From: Bin87 sp965222895 | Lineage (GTDB): Bacteria; Chloroflexota; Dehalococcoidia; Lucifugimonadales; UBA3495 | Assembly: GCA_965222895.1 (NCBI GenBank) | Contig: CBDCVB010000002.1 | Coordinates: forward strand, 310,001-374,000 | Direction: 5' to 3' | DNA: 64,000 nt | Shown: one piece after another, positions 27,513 through 36,527 of the stretch | How positions within the stretch are numbered: the first letter of the stretch is position 1 | Layout of the letters: the number at the start of each line of letters is the position of its first letter | Translations under genes and position numbers: made by a program | Notes under the pieces: model-generated | What the model saw: only the letters and a program-made list of their open reading frames with translations | The model's database searches: none | Told to the model about the DNA's origin: nothing

Positions 27513-28280
27513 TTGTTCACCGGAGTATCCATAGAACAGGTTGATGCCATTGCCATCCTTTCGATAGCGGGCAGGACTGACCTCAACCTACTCGGCCTTG
27601 ACGTTTTCCGATCCCTGAGCGAACGGGTCGGCGAGTGCAGTGGTGATGAAAACCTGAGGGCGATTGTGTTGCGCGGCGCGGGCGACCGGGCATTCTCAGC
27701 GGGTGTGGACTTGAGACAAATGAAAGACCTGGGCCCGTTGGCCGCCGAAGCGTTTATCCGTACCCTCCACGGCGCGGCCCGCAGTTTGCTCAACGCGCCG
27801 TTGCCGGTGGTGGCCGCGATACGGGGCCCCTGTCTGGGAGGTGCGCTGGAGCTGGCCCTGGCCTGCGACATCAGGGTTGCGTCGGATGATGCCATCTTTG
27901 GTTTGCCCGAAGTAAAGGTGGGGTTGCCGTCGGTGATTGAAGCATCGTTGTTGCCGCCCACGGTGGGTCTGGGCCGCGCCCGACGTCTGATTCTGACCGG
28001 GGAGACTATTGACGCCGATACCGCTCTTGGCATCGGCCTGGTAGATGAAATCGTGCCAGCCAGCCGGTTGCACGATGCCGCGCTGGGCGTGGCCCGTGGT
28101 TTCCTGAACATGAGCCGATACGTTCTCGCCACCCAGAAGCAGGTGGCGTCGCGGTGGCTCGAAGTGGGTGGTGAAGCAGCGGCGGAATACAGCATCAAGG
28201 CCTTCGCCCTGTGCTTCGCTACGCCGTTTCCCAACGAGGCCATGACTGCCTTTCTGGAAAAGCGGGAGCCGCGTTTCTGA
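27513..28280 (+). CDS. Enoyl-CoA hydratase/isomerase family protein
   Basis: 255 residues starting at a TTG with GGGGGAG upstream. LRGAGDRAFSAGVDLRQMKD and AIRGPCLGGALELALACDIR are the two oxyanion-hole segments of a crotonase, and PEVKVGLPSVIEASLLP the active-site region. The usual catalytic Glu positions are partly changed (PSVIEAS), so hydratase activity is not certain. It lies 55 nt after the alpha/beta hydrolase and 52 nt before the nitroreductase, so the three may be co-transcribed. Confidence 0.8.
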   Translation: MFTGVSIEQVDAIAILSIAGRTDLNLLGLDVFRSLSERVGECSGDENLRAIVLRGAGDRAFSAGVDLRQMKDLGPLAAEAFIRTLHGAARSLLNAPLPVVAAIRGPCLGGALELALACDIRVASDDAIFGLPEVKVGLPSVIEASLLPPTVGLGRARRLILTGETIDADTALGIGLVDEIVPASRLHDAALGVARGFLNMSRYVLATQKQVASRWLEVGGEAAAEYSIKAFALCFATPFPNEAMTAFLEKREPRF

Positions 28281-28332
28281 ATGCCGAGCTGCGACGACAA
28301 CAGGAGCCATAACAATATGCGAGGTGAACACG

Positions 28333-28974
28333 ATGCCCGAAGACACGGACCTTTTTGAAATCATACCCACGACGCGGGCGATGCGGCGGTTAAAAACTGA
28401 CCCGGTTCCTGACGAGCTGGTGCGGAAGATTCTGGAAGCCGGCGTTTGCGCTGCCAGCGGCGGGAACAATCAACGGTGGCGGTTCATGGTCATTAAAGAC
28501 CGTGCGATCAAGGAAAAGGTACAGGTGTGGTATCAAAAGGCTTTTGACGAGTTCGTCGGCCCCCGCTACCGCAGCAGTGAGCCGCCGCCGGGCTCAAATC
28601 CGGCGCGGTACCGGCGTCAACACAACGCGGTGGAATACCTGACCGAGCATTACCATGAGGCGCCCATCTGGATTGTGGCGTGCCAGAACGACGGTAACGA
28701 GCCTCCAACCAGGTCATCGGGCGCCTCCATATACCCGGCGGTGCAGAACATGCTGCTGACGGCGCGGGCGTTGGGCTTGGGCGCCACGCTGACCACCAGG
28801 CATTTGCGCCACGAAAAGGAAGTGGAAGCCATACTCGGTCTGCCGCCTGGAGTCCATTCCTACGCCATCCTGCCGATAGGATATCCGATTGGGAATTTCG
28901 GACCCGTGGGACGCGGCCCGCTCGCCGATGTCGTTTACCAGGATCGCTGGGGAGAACCCTTCCCAGGGCTCTGA
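28333..28974 (+). CDS. Nitroreductase family flavoprotein
   Basis: 213 residues from ATG 28333; GAGGTG lies 7-8 nt upstream, and a GTG at 28324 is less likely. TTRAMRRLKTDPVPDELVRKIL is the FMN-binding start, CAASGGNNQRWRF the second phosphate contact, and ARALGLGATLTTRHLRHEKEVE the family C-terminal helix. Members reduce nitro groups, quinones or enones with NAD(P)H. A 9-bp repeat (CGGACCAAC twice) follows the stop codon. Confidence 0.85.
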   Translation: MPEDTDLFEIIPTTRAMRRLKTDPVPDELVRKILEAGVCAASGGNNQRWRFMVIKDRAIKEKVQVWYQKAFDEFVGPRYRSSEPPPGSNPARYRRQHNAVEYLTEHYHEAPIWIVACQNDGNEPPTRSSGASIYPAVQNMLLTARALGLGATLTTRHLRHEKEVEAILGLPPGVHSYAILPIGYPIGNFGPVGRGPLADVVYQDRWGEPFPGL

Positions 28975-29104
28975 TGGCAGTCGTTTGGACACGCAACAAC
29001 CCGGACCAACCGGACCAACCGGCGGCAAGGTCAAGCGATGCGGGTGCGTCGAACGCCGCGAGCAGAAGCGCGTCGCCCGGGTGTGAGGCTAAACCAATTA
29101 ATTC

Positions 29105-29133
29105 TTGACAGGGTTATCCCTATTCCGTAGCAT
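29105..29133 (+). promoter_or_regulatory. Sigma-70 promoter of cassette 1
   Basis: TTGACA (29105-29110) and TAGCAT (29128-29133) are exactly 17 bp apart, about 87 bp before the DUF1800 start. It probably drives the DUF1800-DUF1501-NHL unit. Confidence 0.65.
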
Positions 29134-29219
29134 AGCGGCAATAGCATTGTCGGGTTCGTGTACCACAGTTGGCCCGCGGGTCAACTGCACAACGGGTTAA
29201 CTACACAGGAGGTAAACCG

Positions 29220-30623
29220 ATGGCCAATCGAGAAGACGTTGCGCTGATGGGCCACCTGATGCGTCGGGCCGGGTTTGGCGCAACTCACGCAGAACTGGAA
29301 CAGCGGGTAGCCAAAGGCTACGAAGCAACAGTGGAAGAGTTGCTGAACCCTGAGGTGTTCGACCCGGTGGATGATGAGCTTCTCTTCCGGTTCATGCCGG
29401 GTTATGAGGGTGCGTTGGGCCCGCCATTGAATCAGGCCGAGTGGGTTTACCGCATGGTTAACACGGAGCGGCCGTTGGAAGAGAAGATGGCGCTGTTCTG
29501 GCACCAACTTTTCGCCACCGGCAACTCCAAGGTGGATAATCCCCCTGAACTCACCCAGCAGATTGCGATGTTCCGCCGGTGCGGTTTGGGCAACTTCGGC
29601 GACCTGCTGGTTGAGTTGGCCCGCAACCCGGCCATGATTTTCTGGCTGGACAACAACGGCAACCACCGCGGAGCGATTAACGAAAACTGGGGCCGGGAAC
29701 TGCTGGAACTATTTTCCATGGGTGTCGGCAACTACTCCGAAGATGACATCAAGGAGGCGGCCCGGGCATTCACCGGCTGGACAATTGGCCCCAAGATTCC
29801 GCGCAACCCTTTGGGGCGGTTCTACTGGAATTTCGAGTATCGGCCGGAAGACCACGACGAGGGCTCCAAGAGTTTCCTGGGGCAGACCGGCAATTTCAAC
29901 GGCCAGGACATCATAAACATAGTGGCGAACCAGCCGGCGACCGCCCGTTTCCTGGCGCGCCACCTGTACAACTTCTTTGTGGCTGATGAGCCCCAGGTGC
30001 CCAGTTGGAACATCACGCCCCCCAATGACCCCGACGCCATCGACCAACTGGTTGCCGCCTATGACGAATCTGACGGGAACATCAGGTCGATGTTGCGCGT
30101 GTTGTTCAATTCCGATTTCTTCAAGGCCGCGAAGTATTCCCGCGTCAAGAGTCCTGCCGAGCTGGTAATCAGCACGGCGCGGATGGCTGGGAACTTTGTT
30201 GGACCGAGGCCGGGATTCAATTCGTTGGCCTTCGAGTGTGGCTATCAGGGACAGGAATTGCTGAACCCGCCCAGCGTGGAGAGCTGGCACACCGGCTCCG
30301 AATGGATCGACGGCGGCGCGCTGGTGCGAAGGGTGAACTTTGCGGCCAACCTGCTGGGGGACACTTCCCTCCCCGGCGTGCAGGCGATAGTCGGCAATCT
30401 CCGCTCCCGGGGCACGCTGAATCCCGATGCTCTGGTGGATGCTTGCCTGGAAATGGTGGGGCCGCTGGAGGTTGGAGATATAACGCGCTCGGAACTTTTG
30501 GATCAGGCCGCCAGCGCAGGAGACCTGCGTTGGGACACCGGAGCTGAGGCCGAGGAGTCGGAGCAACGCATTGGTGTGATGCTGGCATTGATTGCAGCGT
30601 CTCGAGATTTTCAGTTTGCCTAA
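29220..30623 (+). CDS. DUF1800 family protein, cassette 1
   Basis: 467 residues from ATG 29220 with GGAGG 7 nt upstream. LMRRAGFGAT, KMALFWHQLFATG, NENWGRELLELFSMG and AARAFTGWTI are the family's conserved blocks, and ARHLYNFFVADEP lies mid-protein. The function is unknown; DUF1800 genes are commonly found beside DUF1501 genes, as here. No signal peptide is present: the conserved region starts at once. Paralog of 37739-39142. Confidence 0.85.
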   Translation: MANREDVALMGHLMRRAGFGATHAELEQRVAKGYEATVEELLNPEVFDPVDDELLFRFMPGYEGALGPPLNQAEWVYRMVNTERPLEEKMALFWHQLFATGNSKVDNPPELTQQIAMFRRCGLGNFGDLLVELARNPAMIFWLDNNGNHRGAINENWGRELLELFSMGVGNYSEDDIKEAARAFTGWTIGPKIPRNPLGRFYWNFEYRPEDHDEGSKSFLGQTGNFNGQDIINIVANQPATARFLARHLYNFFVADEPQVPSWNITPPNDPDAIDQLVAAYDESDGNIRSMLRVLFNSDFFKAAKYSRVKSPAELVISTARMAGNFVGPRPGFNSLAFECGYQGQELLNPPSVESWHTGSEWIDGGALVRRVNFAANLLGDTSLPGVQAIVGNLRSRGTLNPDALVDACLEMVGPLEVGDITRSELLDQAASAGDLRWDTGAEAEESEQRIGVMLALIAASRDFQFA

Positions 30624-30689
30624 TGGTCAGTTGGCCTGATAGATAGACGGAAGCTGACTGGGTGTCGGTAGCAGCCAGGGAGGAATGAC

Positions 30690-31826
30690 ATGACGTCGAC
30701 CAAGAAAGACCCGGTGGTAGTGGTTCTGCAAATGACCGGAGCCAATGACTACCTCAATACGATCATCCCGTACACGAACGCGCACTATCGGGATAGCCGG
30801 CCCAGGGTCGGCATCCCTGAAGACCAGGTGTTGCCCATCAACGACGAGTTGGGGTTCAACCCCAACATGGGCCCGTTCAAGAAGTTGTACGACGAAGGGA
30901 AGGTAGCGATTATCCACGGCATTGGATATGAAAATTCACCTCGTTCCCACTTCCGCTCCATGGACATCTGGCACACGTGCGAGCCCGACGTGGTGGGCAC
31001 CGAAGGTTGGGCCGGCCGCGTCATCCGCGACCTGGACCCGACCGGCGAAAATGTGCTGAAGGGCATCAACTTCGGGCAAGGGCTGCCCCGGGCGCTGGCT
31101 CTGCGGGGCGTGCCGGTTACATCGGTGTCGGGCCTGGAATCCTACGGGGTTTTGTCCAGCCTGCCCGGAGTATCGGCGGAGGAAGAGCGTAACCAGCTGC
31201 TGGACCGATTCGCGCGGATGTATTCGCCAACGATGGGCACCGGCCCGGTGATGGACTATCTGGGGCAGACGGGCCGAGACGCCCTGAAGGGCGCCGACAT
31301 TATTCGCTCTGCTCCTGAACAGTATTCGTCCACGGTAGAGTACGCGGAAACGCCGATTGCCAAGTATCTGCGGGACATTGCGCAGGTGTATCTGGCGGAT
31401 CTGGGCACGCAGTTGTTCTACACGCAGCACGGCAGTTTCGACACGCACTTCAATCAACCGCCGATGCACACCAAGCTGTGGATCGATATGTCCCGCGCCA
31501 TTAGCGACTTTTTCGATGACCTGGCAGAGCACGATGCTGGCGACAACCTTATTATGGTTCTGTTCACCGAGTTCGGTCGCCGCGTCAAGGACAACGGAAC
31601 CGGAACCGACCACGGCGCCGGCGGGGCAGCCTTCGTAATCGGCAATCAGGTGAAGGGCGGGATGTACGGCACGTATCCTTCGTTGAAGCCGGAAGACCTG
31701 TCGCAGGGCGACTTGGCGCCCAACTACGATTTCCGTGGCCTGTATTCTACGGTGATCGAGCGGTGGCTGGGGTTGGACGCCGTGCCCATCGTCGGCGGCA
31801 ATTTCGAGCAAATGGCCTTCGTGTAG
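30690..31826 (+). CDS. DUF1501 family protein, cassette 1
   Basis: 378 residues of the alkaline-phosphatase-like DUF1501 family. VVVLQMTGANDYLNTIIPY starts the core, RSHFRSMDIWHT and LFTEFGRRVKDNGTGTDHG are the diagnostic motifs with potential metal ligands. Most family members carry a Tat signal; this one has none and begins at the core strand. GGAGG precedes the ATG. It lies 66 nt after DUF1800 and 110 nt before the NHL gene. Paralog of 36528-37664. Confidence 0.85.
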   Translation: MTSTKKDPVVVVLQMTGANDYLNTIIPYTNAHYRDSRPRVGIPEDQVLPINDELGFNPNMGPFKKLYDEGKVAIIHGIGYENSPRSHFRSMDIWHTCEPDVVGTEGWAGRVIRDLDPTGENVLKGINFGQGLPRALALRGVPVTSVSGLESYGVLSSLPGVSAEEERNQLLDRFARMYSPTMGTGPVMDYLGQTGRDALKGADIIRSAPEQYSSTVEYAETPIAKYLRDIAQVYLADLGTQLFYTQHGSFDTHFNQPPMHTKLWIDMSRAISDFFDDLAEHDAGDNLIMVLFTEFGRRVKDNGTGTDHGAGGAAFVIGNQVKGGMYGTYPSLKPEDLSQGDLAPNYDFRGLYSTVIERWLGLDAVPIVGGNFEQMAFV

Positions 31827-31936
31827 TGGGTGCGCCTCGCTAAATGGATTGCACCGGGGTTGGCGCGCGTCAAGGCAAAATGCAGCTCAAGCGAGGAAGC
31901 CCAAACGATGCCACCCAGTTACAAAGGAGGTCGACG

Positions 31937-32935
31937 ATGCTAACCACAGTTGCCGCAGGCAGGGTGTTCGACTACAGCTACTGCCTGGGAATGTACGGGA
32001 TGTCCGGTCAGGGATTCTGGACGCCGCAAGATTTTGCCCTGGCCGACGACGACACGGTGTTCGTGATTAACCGTGGCGCCGAGGAGCTGGGCCAACGTAT
32101 CAGCAAGGTAACGTTGGATCATCAATTTCTGGGCCAATTTGGCGCGTTTGGACGCGGCGACGGGCAGTTTGTCTGGCCCCGCTCCATAGTGCTTGATAGG
32201 GCTGGTAGTGTTTACGCCACTGATGATTTCCTGAACCGAGTGTCAATTTTTGACCCGGATGGCGCCTTCCAGTGCAGCTGGGGTGAAGCGGGCGACGGCA
32301 AGGGGCAACTGAACGCTCCCAGCGGCATGGCCTTTGACGCCGACGAGAACCTGGTCATGGTGGATGCCCTGAATCACAGAGTGCAACGGTTCACCAAAGA
32401 TGGCAAATATCTGGGCGGTTTCGGATGCCAGGGGGCAGACGATGGCCAGTTCAATATGCCGTGGGGGTTGTGCCTCGACGACTGCGGGAATATCTACGTT
32501 GCCGACTGGAAGAACGACCGGGTGCAAAAGTTCGATGCCGACGGCAATTTCCTGATGAAGTTTGCAGCCTCGGCGTCTGGATTGGGAGACCTGCACGGGC
32601 CCACCGGCGTTGCGGTCGATTCGGAGGGCGATGTTTACGTGACCGATTGGGGGAACCACCGCTTGCAGGTGTACGGCCCGGATGGTCGGTTCATCACGTC
32701 CCTGGTTGGCGATGCGCAGCAGCCTTCGCCCTGGACGCAGACCTACATCGACGCCAACCCGGATATTATCAAGGCGCGCCGTCGGGTTAACCTGGAACCG
32801 GAATGGCGATTCCGTCGGCCGGTGGCGGTGAAGATTGACCAACAAGATCGTATTTTCGTGCTCGAAGCGGCACGACATCGCCTGCAGATTTACAACAAGG
32901 TGAAGGATTACGAAGAGCACCCGTTGAATCTGTGA
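31937..32935 (+). CDS. NHL-repeat beta-propeller protein, cassette 1
   Basis: 332 residues from ATG 31937, with GGAGG 9 nt upstream. About five NHL blades are visible, for example FVWPRSIVLDRAGSVYATD, LNAPSGMAFDADENLVMVD, FNMPWGLCLDDCGNIYVADW and LHGPTGVAVDSEGDVYVTDW. NHL propellers bind proteins, RNA or small ligands. It has no signal peptide or extra domain. Third gene of the cassette, followed by a terminator. Paralog of 35413-36447. Confidence 0.85.
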   Translation: MLTTVAAGRVFDYSYCLGMYGMSGQGFWTPQDFALADDDTVFVINRGAEELGQRISKVTLDHQFLGQFGAFGRGDGQFVWPRSIVLDRAGSVYATDDFLNRVSIFDPDGAFQCSWGEAGDGKGQLNAPSGMAFDADENLVMVDALNHRVQRFTKDGKYLGGFGCQGADDGQFNMPWGLCLDDCGNIYVADWKNDRVQKFDADGNFLMKFAASASGLGDLHGPTGVAVDSEGDVYVTDWGNHRLQVYGPDGRFITSLVGDAQQPSPWTQTYIDANPDIIKARRRVNLEPEWRFRRPVAVKIDQQDRIFVLEAARHRLQIYNKVKDYEEHPLNL

Positions 32936-32994
32936 CGGGCACGGTGATTCCAACCCAACTGGGCAGATGGTTTCACCTATACCAGTCGGCTTTT

Positions 32995-33029
32995 GAGCTG
33001 CCGGTGCCAGTCGGCAGCTCTCTTTATTT
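32995..33029 (+). terminator. Rho-independent terminator after cassette 1
   Basis: GAGCTGCCG (32995-33003) and CGGCAGCTC (33012-33020) form a perfect 9-bp stem with an 8-nt loop, followed by TCTTTATTT. Confidence 0.8.
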
Positions 33030-33158
33030 AGCGTAGCTGGGGAATCCCATGCGCCGCCGCGTTATAATGCGCAGCAAATCACCTGATTCCCAACGAAGCG
33101 CCAACGATGCGGGCTGTCCCGCACCAAAAATCACCCAACGGATTGCGGGAGGACCGCC

Positions 33159-33683
33159 ATGACGCAACAATCGACACAGATTGACCCGGCCAAGACTGCC
33201 GTGTTGATAATGGATTTCCAGCAACGGATTATCGCCAACGTAGCCAGCGACCCGGTGGCAGTAGTGGAGAACGCCGCCAGAGCGCTGGACGGAGCCAGAG
33301 CGGCGGGTATTCCGGTGATATACGTGGTTCACCGGGGCGGGCCGTTCGCCGACTATGCTCCGGATATTGAACTACACCCGGGCGTAACGCCGGCAGACGG
33401 GGAAATGGTCATCACCAAAGTCAGACCCGGTCCGTTTTCCACGACAGCGTTGGACGTGACCCTCCGTGAGATGGGACGCGACACGCTGGTGATTATGGGG
33501 GTGGCCACCAGTGGTTGCGTGCTGTCGGGCGTCCGCTGGGCGGTGGATGTGAATTACAGCTTCATCGTGCTGTCCGACGCCTGTTCCGATGGCGACCCGG
33601 AGGTTCACCGCGTGTTGACCGAAAAGGTCTATCCGCGTCAGGGCCGGGTGATGGCCGCCGACGAATTCCTGCAAGCCATTTAG
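33159..33683 (+). CDS. Isochorismatase-like cysteine hydrolase
   Basis: 174 residues with the family triad: D19 (LIMDFQQ), K87 (VITKVRPG) and C120 (GVATSGCVLSG), the last preceded by the cis-peptide region. Family members hydrolyse isochorismate, nicotinamide, N-carbamoylsarcosine or similar amides; substrate not determined. GGGAGG-like sequence lies upstream of the ATG. A TATAAT at 33063-33068 could be its -10, but no matching -35 is seen. It sits at the centre of the mirrored cassettes, followed 69 nt later by the GMC gene. Confidence 0.85.
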   Translation: MTQQSTQIDPAKTAVLIMDFQQRIIANVASDPVAVVENAARALDGARAAGIPVIYVVHRGGPFADYAPDIELHPGVTPADGEMVITKVRPGPFSTTALDVTLREMGRDTLVIMGVATSGCVLSGVRWAVDVNYSFIVLSDACSDGDPEVHRVLTEKVYPRQGRVMAADEFLQAI

Positions 33684-33752
33684 TTGACGGGATTCAGAAA
33701 GCCATTATTCGCCAGGAAGCTTTGCCCAGAAGGTTTGACAAGGAGCAACGCA

Positions 33753-35291
33753 ATGAAATACGACGTCATCGTGATTGGAGCCGGATCTGCCGGTGGAACC
33801 ATGGCCACGCGGTTGTCGGAAGACCCTAATCGTTCGGTGCTGTTGTTGGAGGCGGGGCCAGAATACACCGATCTGGAGCAGACGCCCGACGACCTGAAGT
33901 TTGGCTACGCACCCACCGCTTCGGAGATGGGCGCGCCGCACAACTGGTCGTTCGTGGGGACTGGCACGCCGCAGCAAACCGAGCCGGTAGCAGTGCCTCG
34001 CGGTCGGGTGGTCGGAGGCACCAGCGCAATCAACGGACAGGTCTTCCTGCGCGGCGTGCCGGAGGACTACGACCGGTGGGCCAGTTGGGGCAACGATGAG
34101 TGGAGCTACATCAAGGTGCTCCCGTATTTCCGCAAACTGGAAACCGACACCGATATTCGGGATGACTTCCACGGCTTTGACGGCCCGATTCCGGTGCGTC
34201 GGCACAAGCGGGAGGCGTGGTTGCCGTTGCAGGAAGCATTCTACCAGGCTTGCCTGGACGTTGGGTACGCCGAGGTGTACGACCACAACCATCCGGATTC
34301 CACGGGCGTGGGGCCGTTTCCCATGAACAACCCCAACGGCGTGCGGATGAGCACTGCGCTGACGTATGTCAATCCCAACCGGCATCGCCTGAACCTGACG
34401 GTGCGGGCGAACGTCCGGGTCCGGCGCATTCTGTTTGACGGCCTGCGCGCTACGGGGGTTGAAGCCGAAAGCAAGGGCGACACCTTCCAGATCGAGGGCG
34501 AACAAATCGTTTTGTGCAGTGGCGCAATTGGGTCGCCACAACTGTTGATGCTATCGGGCGTTGGGCCGGCCGAGCCGCTACAGAAATTGGGTATTGGCGT
34601 GGTCAAAGACTTGCCCGGCGTAGGGCAGAACCTGCGCGACCATCCGCTGGTGCCGGTGCGGGTGCGAGTTACGGACGATTTCCCGCTGGATGCAACCGCG
34701 CCCCGAATCCAGACGGTGTTGCGGTACACGGCCAGTGGTTCGGACGCCCGCAACGATATGCAGATTTTCCCGTCCTCTTTCTCGACGCCATTGGGAGGCG
34801 ACCCGTTTGCCGAGGAAGGCATCCGCATGACGTGCATGATGGAACTGGCTCAAAGCGCTGGGGAGTTGACGCTGCAGTCAACCGACTTGGATGTGCAGCC
34901 CCACATCAATTGTCGCTATCTGGAGGAGCCCTGGGATCGCGAGCGGTTGCGGGAGTCGGTGCGGATCGTCCTGGATTTGCTGGCCCACGAAGCGTTCAAG
35001 GGCATCTACAACGGTTTGATTTCGCCGACTGAAGCCGACCTGGTGTCTGACGAAGCTCTGGACGACTGGATGCTGCGCGAGGTTTGTATCGGACAGCATT
35101 TGTCCGGCACCTGCAAGTTGGGGCCGGCCAGCGACCCGATGGCGGTGGTTGACCAGTACGGTCGGGTGCACGGGATTGAAGGTTTGCGGGTGGCTGACGC
35201 ATCCGTCATGCCGGACGTGATACGGGCCAACACCAACTGCACCACGATTATGATTGGCGAACGCGTGGCTGACTGGATCGCTGCCGGATAA
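33753..35291 (+). CDS. GMC family FAD-dependent oxidoreductase, paralog 2
   Basis: 512 residues from ATG 33753 with AAGGAG 10 nt upstream. It is the same length as paralog 1 and collinear throughout. VIGAGSAGGTMATRLSEDP, GRVVGGTSAINGQ, GAIGSPQLLMLSGVGP and GQHLSGTCKLG are the FAD, signature 1, signature 2 and catalytic His regions. Differences cluster in the middle, where substrates bind, so the two may act on different alcohols. Probably co-transcribed with the cysteine hydrolase. Confidence 0.9.
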   Translation: MKYDVIVIGAGSAGGTMATRLSEDPNRSVLLLEAGPEYTDLEQTPDDLKFGYAPTASEMGAPHNWSFVGTGTPQQTEPVAVPRGRVVGGTSAINGQVFLRGVPEDYDRWASWGNDEWSYIKVLPYFRKLETDTDIRDDFHGFDGPIPVRRHKREAWLPLQEAFYQACLDVGYAEVYDHNHPDSTGVGPFPMNNPNGVRMSTALTYVNPNRHRLNLTVRANVRVRRILFDGLRATGVEAESKGDTFQIEGEQIVLCSGAIGSPQLLMLSGVGPAEPLQKLGIGVVKDLPGVGQNLRDHPLVPVRVRVTDDFPLDATAPRIQTVLRYTASGSDARNDMQIFPSSFSTPLGGDPFAEEGIRMTCMMELAQSAGELTLQSTDLDVQPHINCRYLEEPWDRERLRESVRIVLDLLAHEAFKGIYNGLISPTEADLVSDEALDDWMLREVCIGQHLSGTCKLGPASDPMAVVDQYGRVHGIEGLRVADASVMPDVIRANTNCTTIMIGERVADWIAAG

Positions 35292-35322
35292 TCGCACCAA
35301 CCAGGAAGATTGCCTTAAACAA

Positions 35323-35354
35323 AAGGCGGGCAACCCCAAGGGGCTGCCCGCCTT
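35323..35354. terminator. Bidirectional terminator between GMC 2 and cassette 2
   Basis: Fifteen-bp arms with one mismatch (AAGGCGGGC/GCCCGCCTT core) around a 2-nt loop. On the minus strand the stem is followed by TTGTTT, so it may serve the minus-strand NHL gene better than the plus-strand GMC gene. Confidence 0.75.
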
Positions 35355-35412
35355 CATGTTCGGCGTTAGCGGCAGGGTAAACTCGCCGTGCCGGTTTGCC
35401 TGGTTACTGTCT

Positions 35413-36447
35413 CTACAGAGGGTCGCCGGCGTACAGGCTTGATTGTTTGAGGAAGACTTGCAATCGGTGACGCGCGGTCTCGGCTACGAATACGCGGCCT
35501 TCGTCATCCACGTCAACGGAGATGGGACCCTGGAAAGGCCCTTCCCGGTCTTCCAGGTTCTGAGCCTTCTGCCGTCCCCGCAGAATCACTGGGTCAAGGT
35601 CTACGCGTTCGCGCCCCCACTTGGACAGGGTGGCCTGTCCTTCGACTACGGTGATGAAGCTGCCGTCAGCATCAAAGACCTGCAGGCGGTCGTTTTTGTG
35701 GTCGGCCACATAGATGGTTCCGTCTTTGTCCACGGCAACGTCGGTGGGTCGATTGAACTCGCCATCGCCCTGGCCCGAGCTGCCAATCTGCATCAGGAAC
35801 TGGCCGTTGGCGCTGAACTTCTGTATGCGGTCGTTGCGCCAGTCGGCGACGTAAACGTCTCCATTCCGGTCAATGTCGATGCCCCACGGGAAATTGAGCT
35901 GACCGTCGCCGGAGCCCTGGGTTCCCCACTTGAAGAGGAACTGACCGTCTTTGGTGAAGACCTGGATCCGATGGTTGCAGCTGTCCACCAGATACATATT
36001 GTCGTCTTGGTCGAAGGCCAATCCCGACGGGCGGTTGATCTCGCCGTCGCCATCGCCGGGGACGCCCCACTTGCCAATCCAGTCGCCATCCTGCGTAAAG
36101 ACAGAGATGCGATTGAGCCATTCGTCGGCGACATAGGCATTGCCTTCACTATCGAGCGCGACGGACGTGGGCCAGAAAAAGGCGCCATCGTGGGCGGTAG
36201 GAACAGCGTCTTCGGGGCCGACCTTTTCTCCGAATTCTCCGATGTATTCTTCGTCAATAGAGCAAATGGTTACCCGTTTGCAGGGGAAGAAAGCCGGAGT
36301 TTCGGTGCCGCGGCTAAGAACGTAGATTCGGTCGCCGGGTCCTCGGGTGACTGCTACCGGGTTGAAGAACCCGTTGCCGCCCCGCGATTCCTGGCGTCCG
36401 ATGGTATGGCTGTATTGAAATGTAACCGGCGCAATCTGCGTTACCAT
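35413..36447 (-). CDS. NHL-repeat beta-propeller protein, cassette 2
   Basis: 344 residues with at least five NHL blades: FFWPTSVALDSEGNAYVAD, INRPSGLAFDQDDNMYLVD, LNFPWGIDIDRNGDVYVADW and FNRPTDVAVDKDGTIYVAD. The end, ISVDVDDEGRVFVAETARHRLQVF, is collinear with the end of the cassette 1 protein. AAGGTGAGG lies before the ATG. Last gene of the mirror-image cassette; 80 nt downstream of the DUF1501 gene. Confidence 0.85.
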   Translation of the reverse strand: MVTQIAPVTFQYSHTIGRQESRGGNGFFNPVAVTRGPGDRIYVLSRGTETPAFFPCKRVTICSIDEEYIGEFGEKVGPEDAVPTAHDGAFFWPTSVALDSEGNAYVADEWLNRISVFTQDGDWIGKWGVPGDGDGEINRPSGLAFDQDDNMYLVDSCNHRIQVFTKDGQFLFKWGTQGSGDGQLNFPWGIDIDRNGDVYVADWRNDRIQKFSANGQFLMQIGSSGQGDGEFNRPTDVAVDKDGTIYVADHKNDRLQVFDADGSFITVVEGQATLSKWGRERVDLDPVILRGRQKAQNLEDREGPFQGPISVDVDDEGRVFVAETARHRLQVFLKQSSLYAGDPL

Positions 36448-36527
36448 GTTGCCTCACCTTACTGGCAGAGTTGCCAACGGGCAGACCCTGGGGAAGAGCC
36501 TGCCGCATCATCAACTGCCGATTCTAG

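Noticed and set aside
33063..33068. Perfect TATAAT before the cysteine hydrolase as a full promoter
   Set aside because: No -35-like hexamer lies 16-18 bp upstream; mentioned only within the gene entry.
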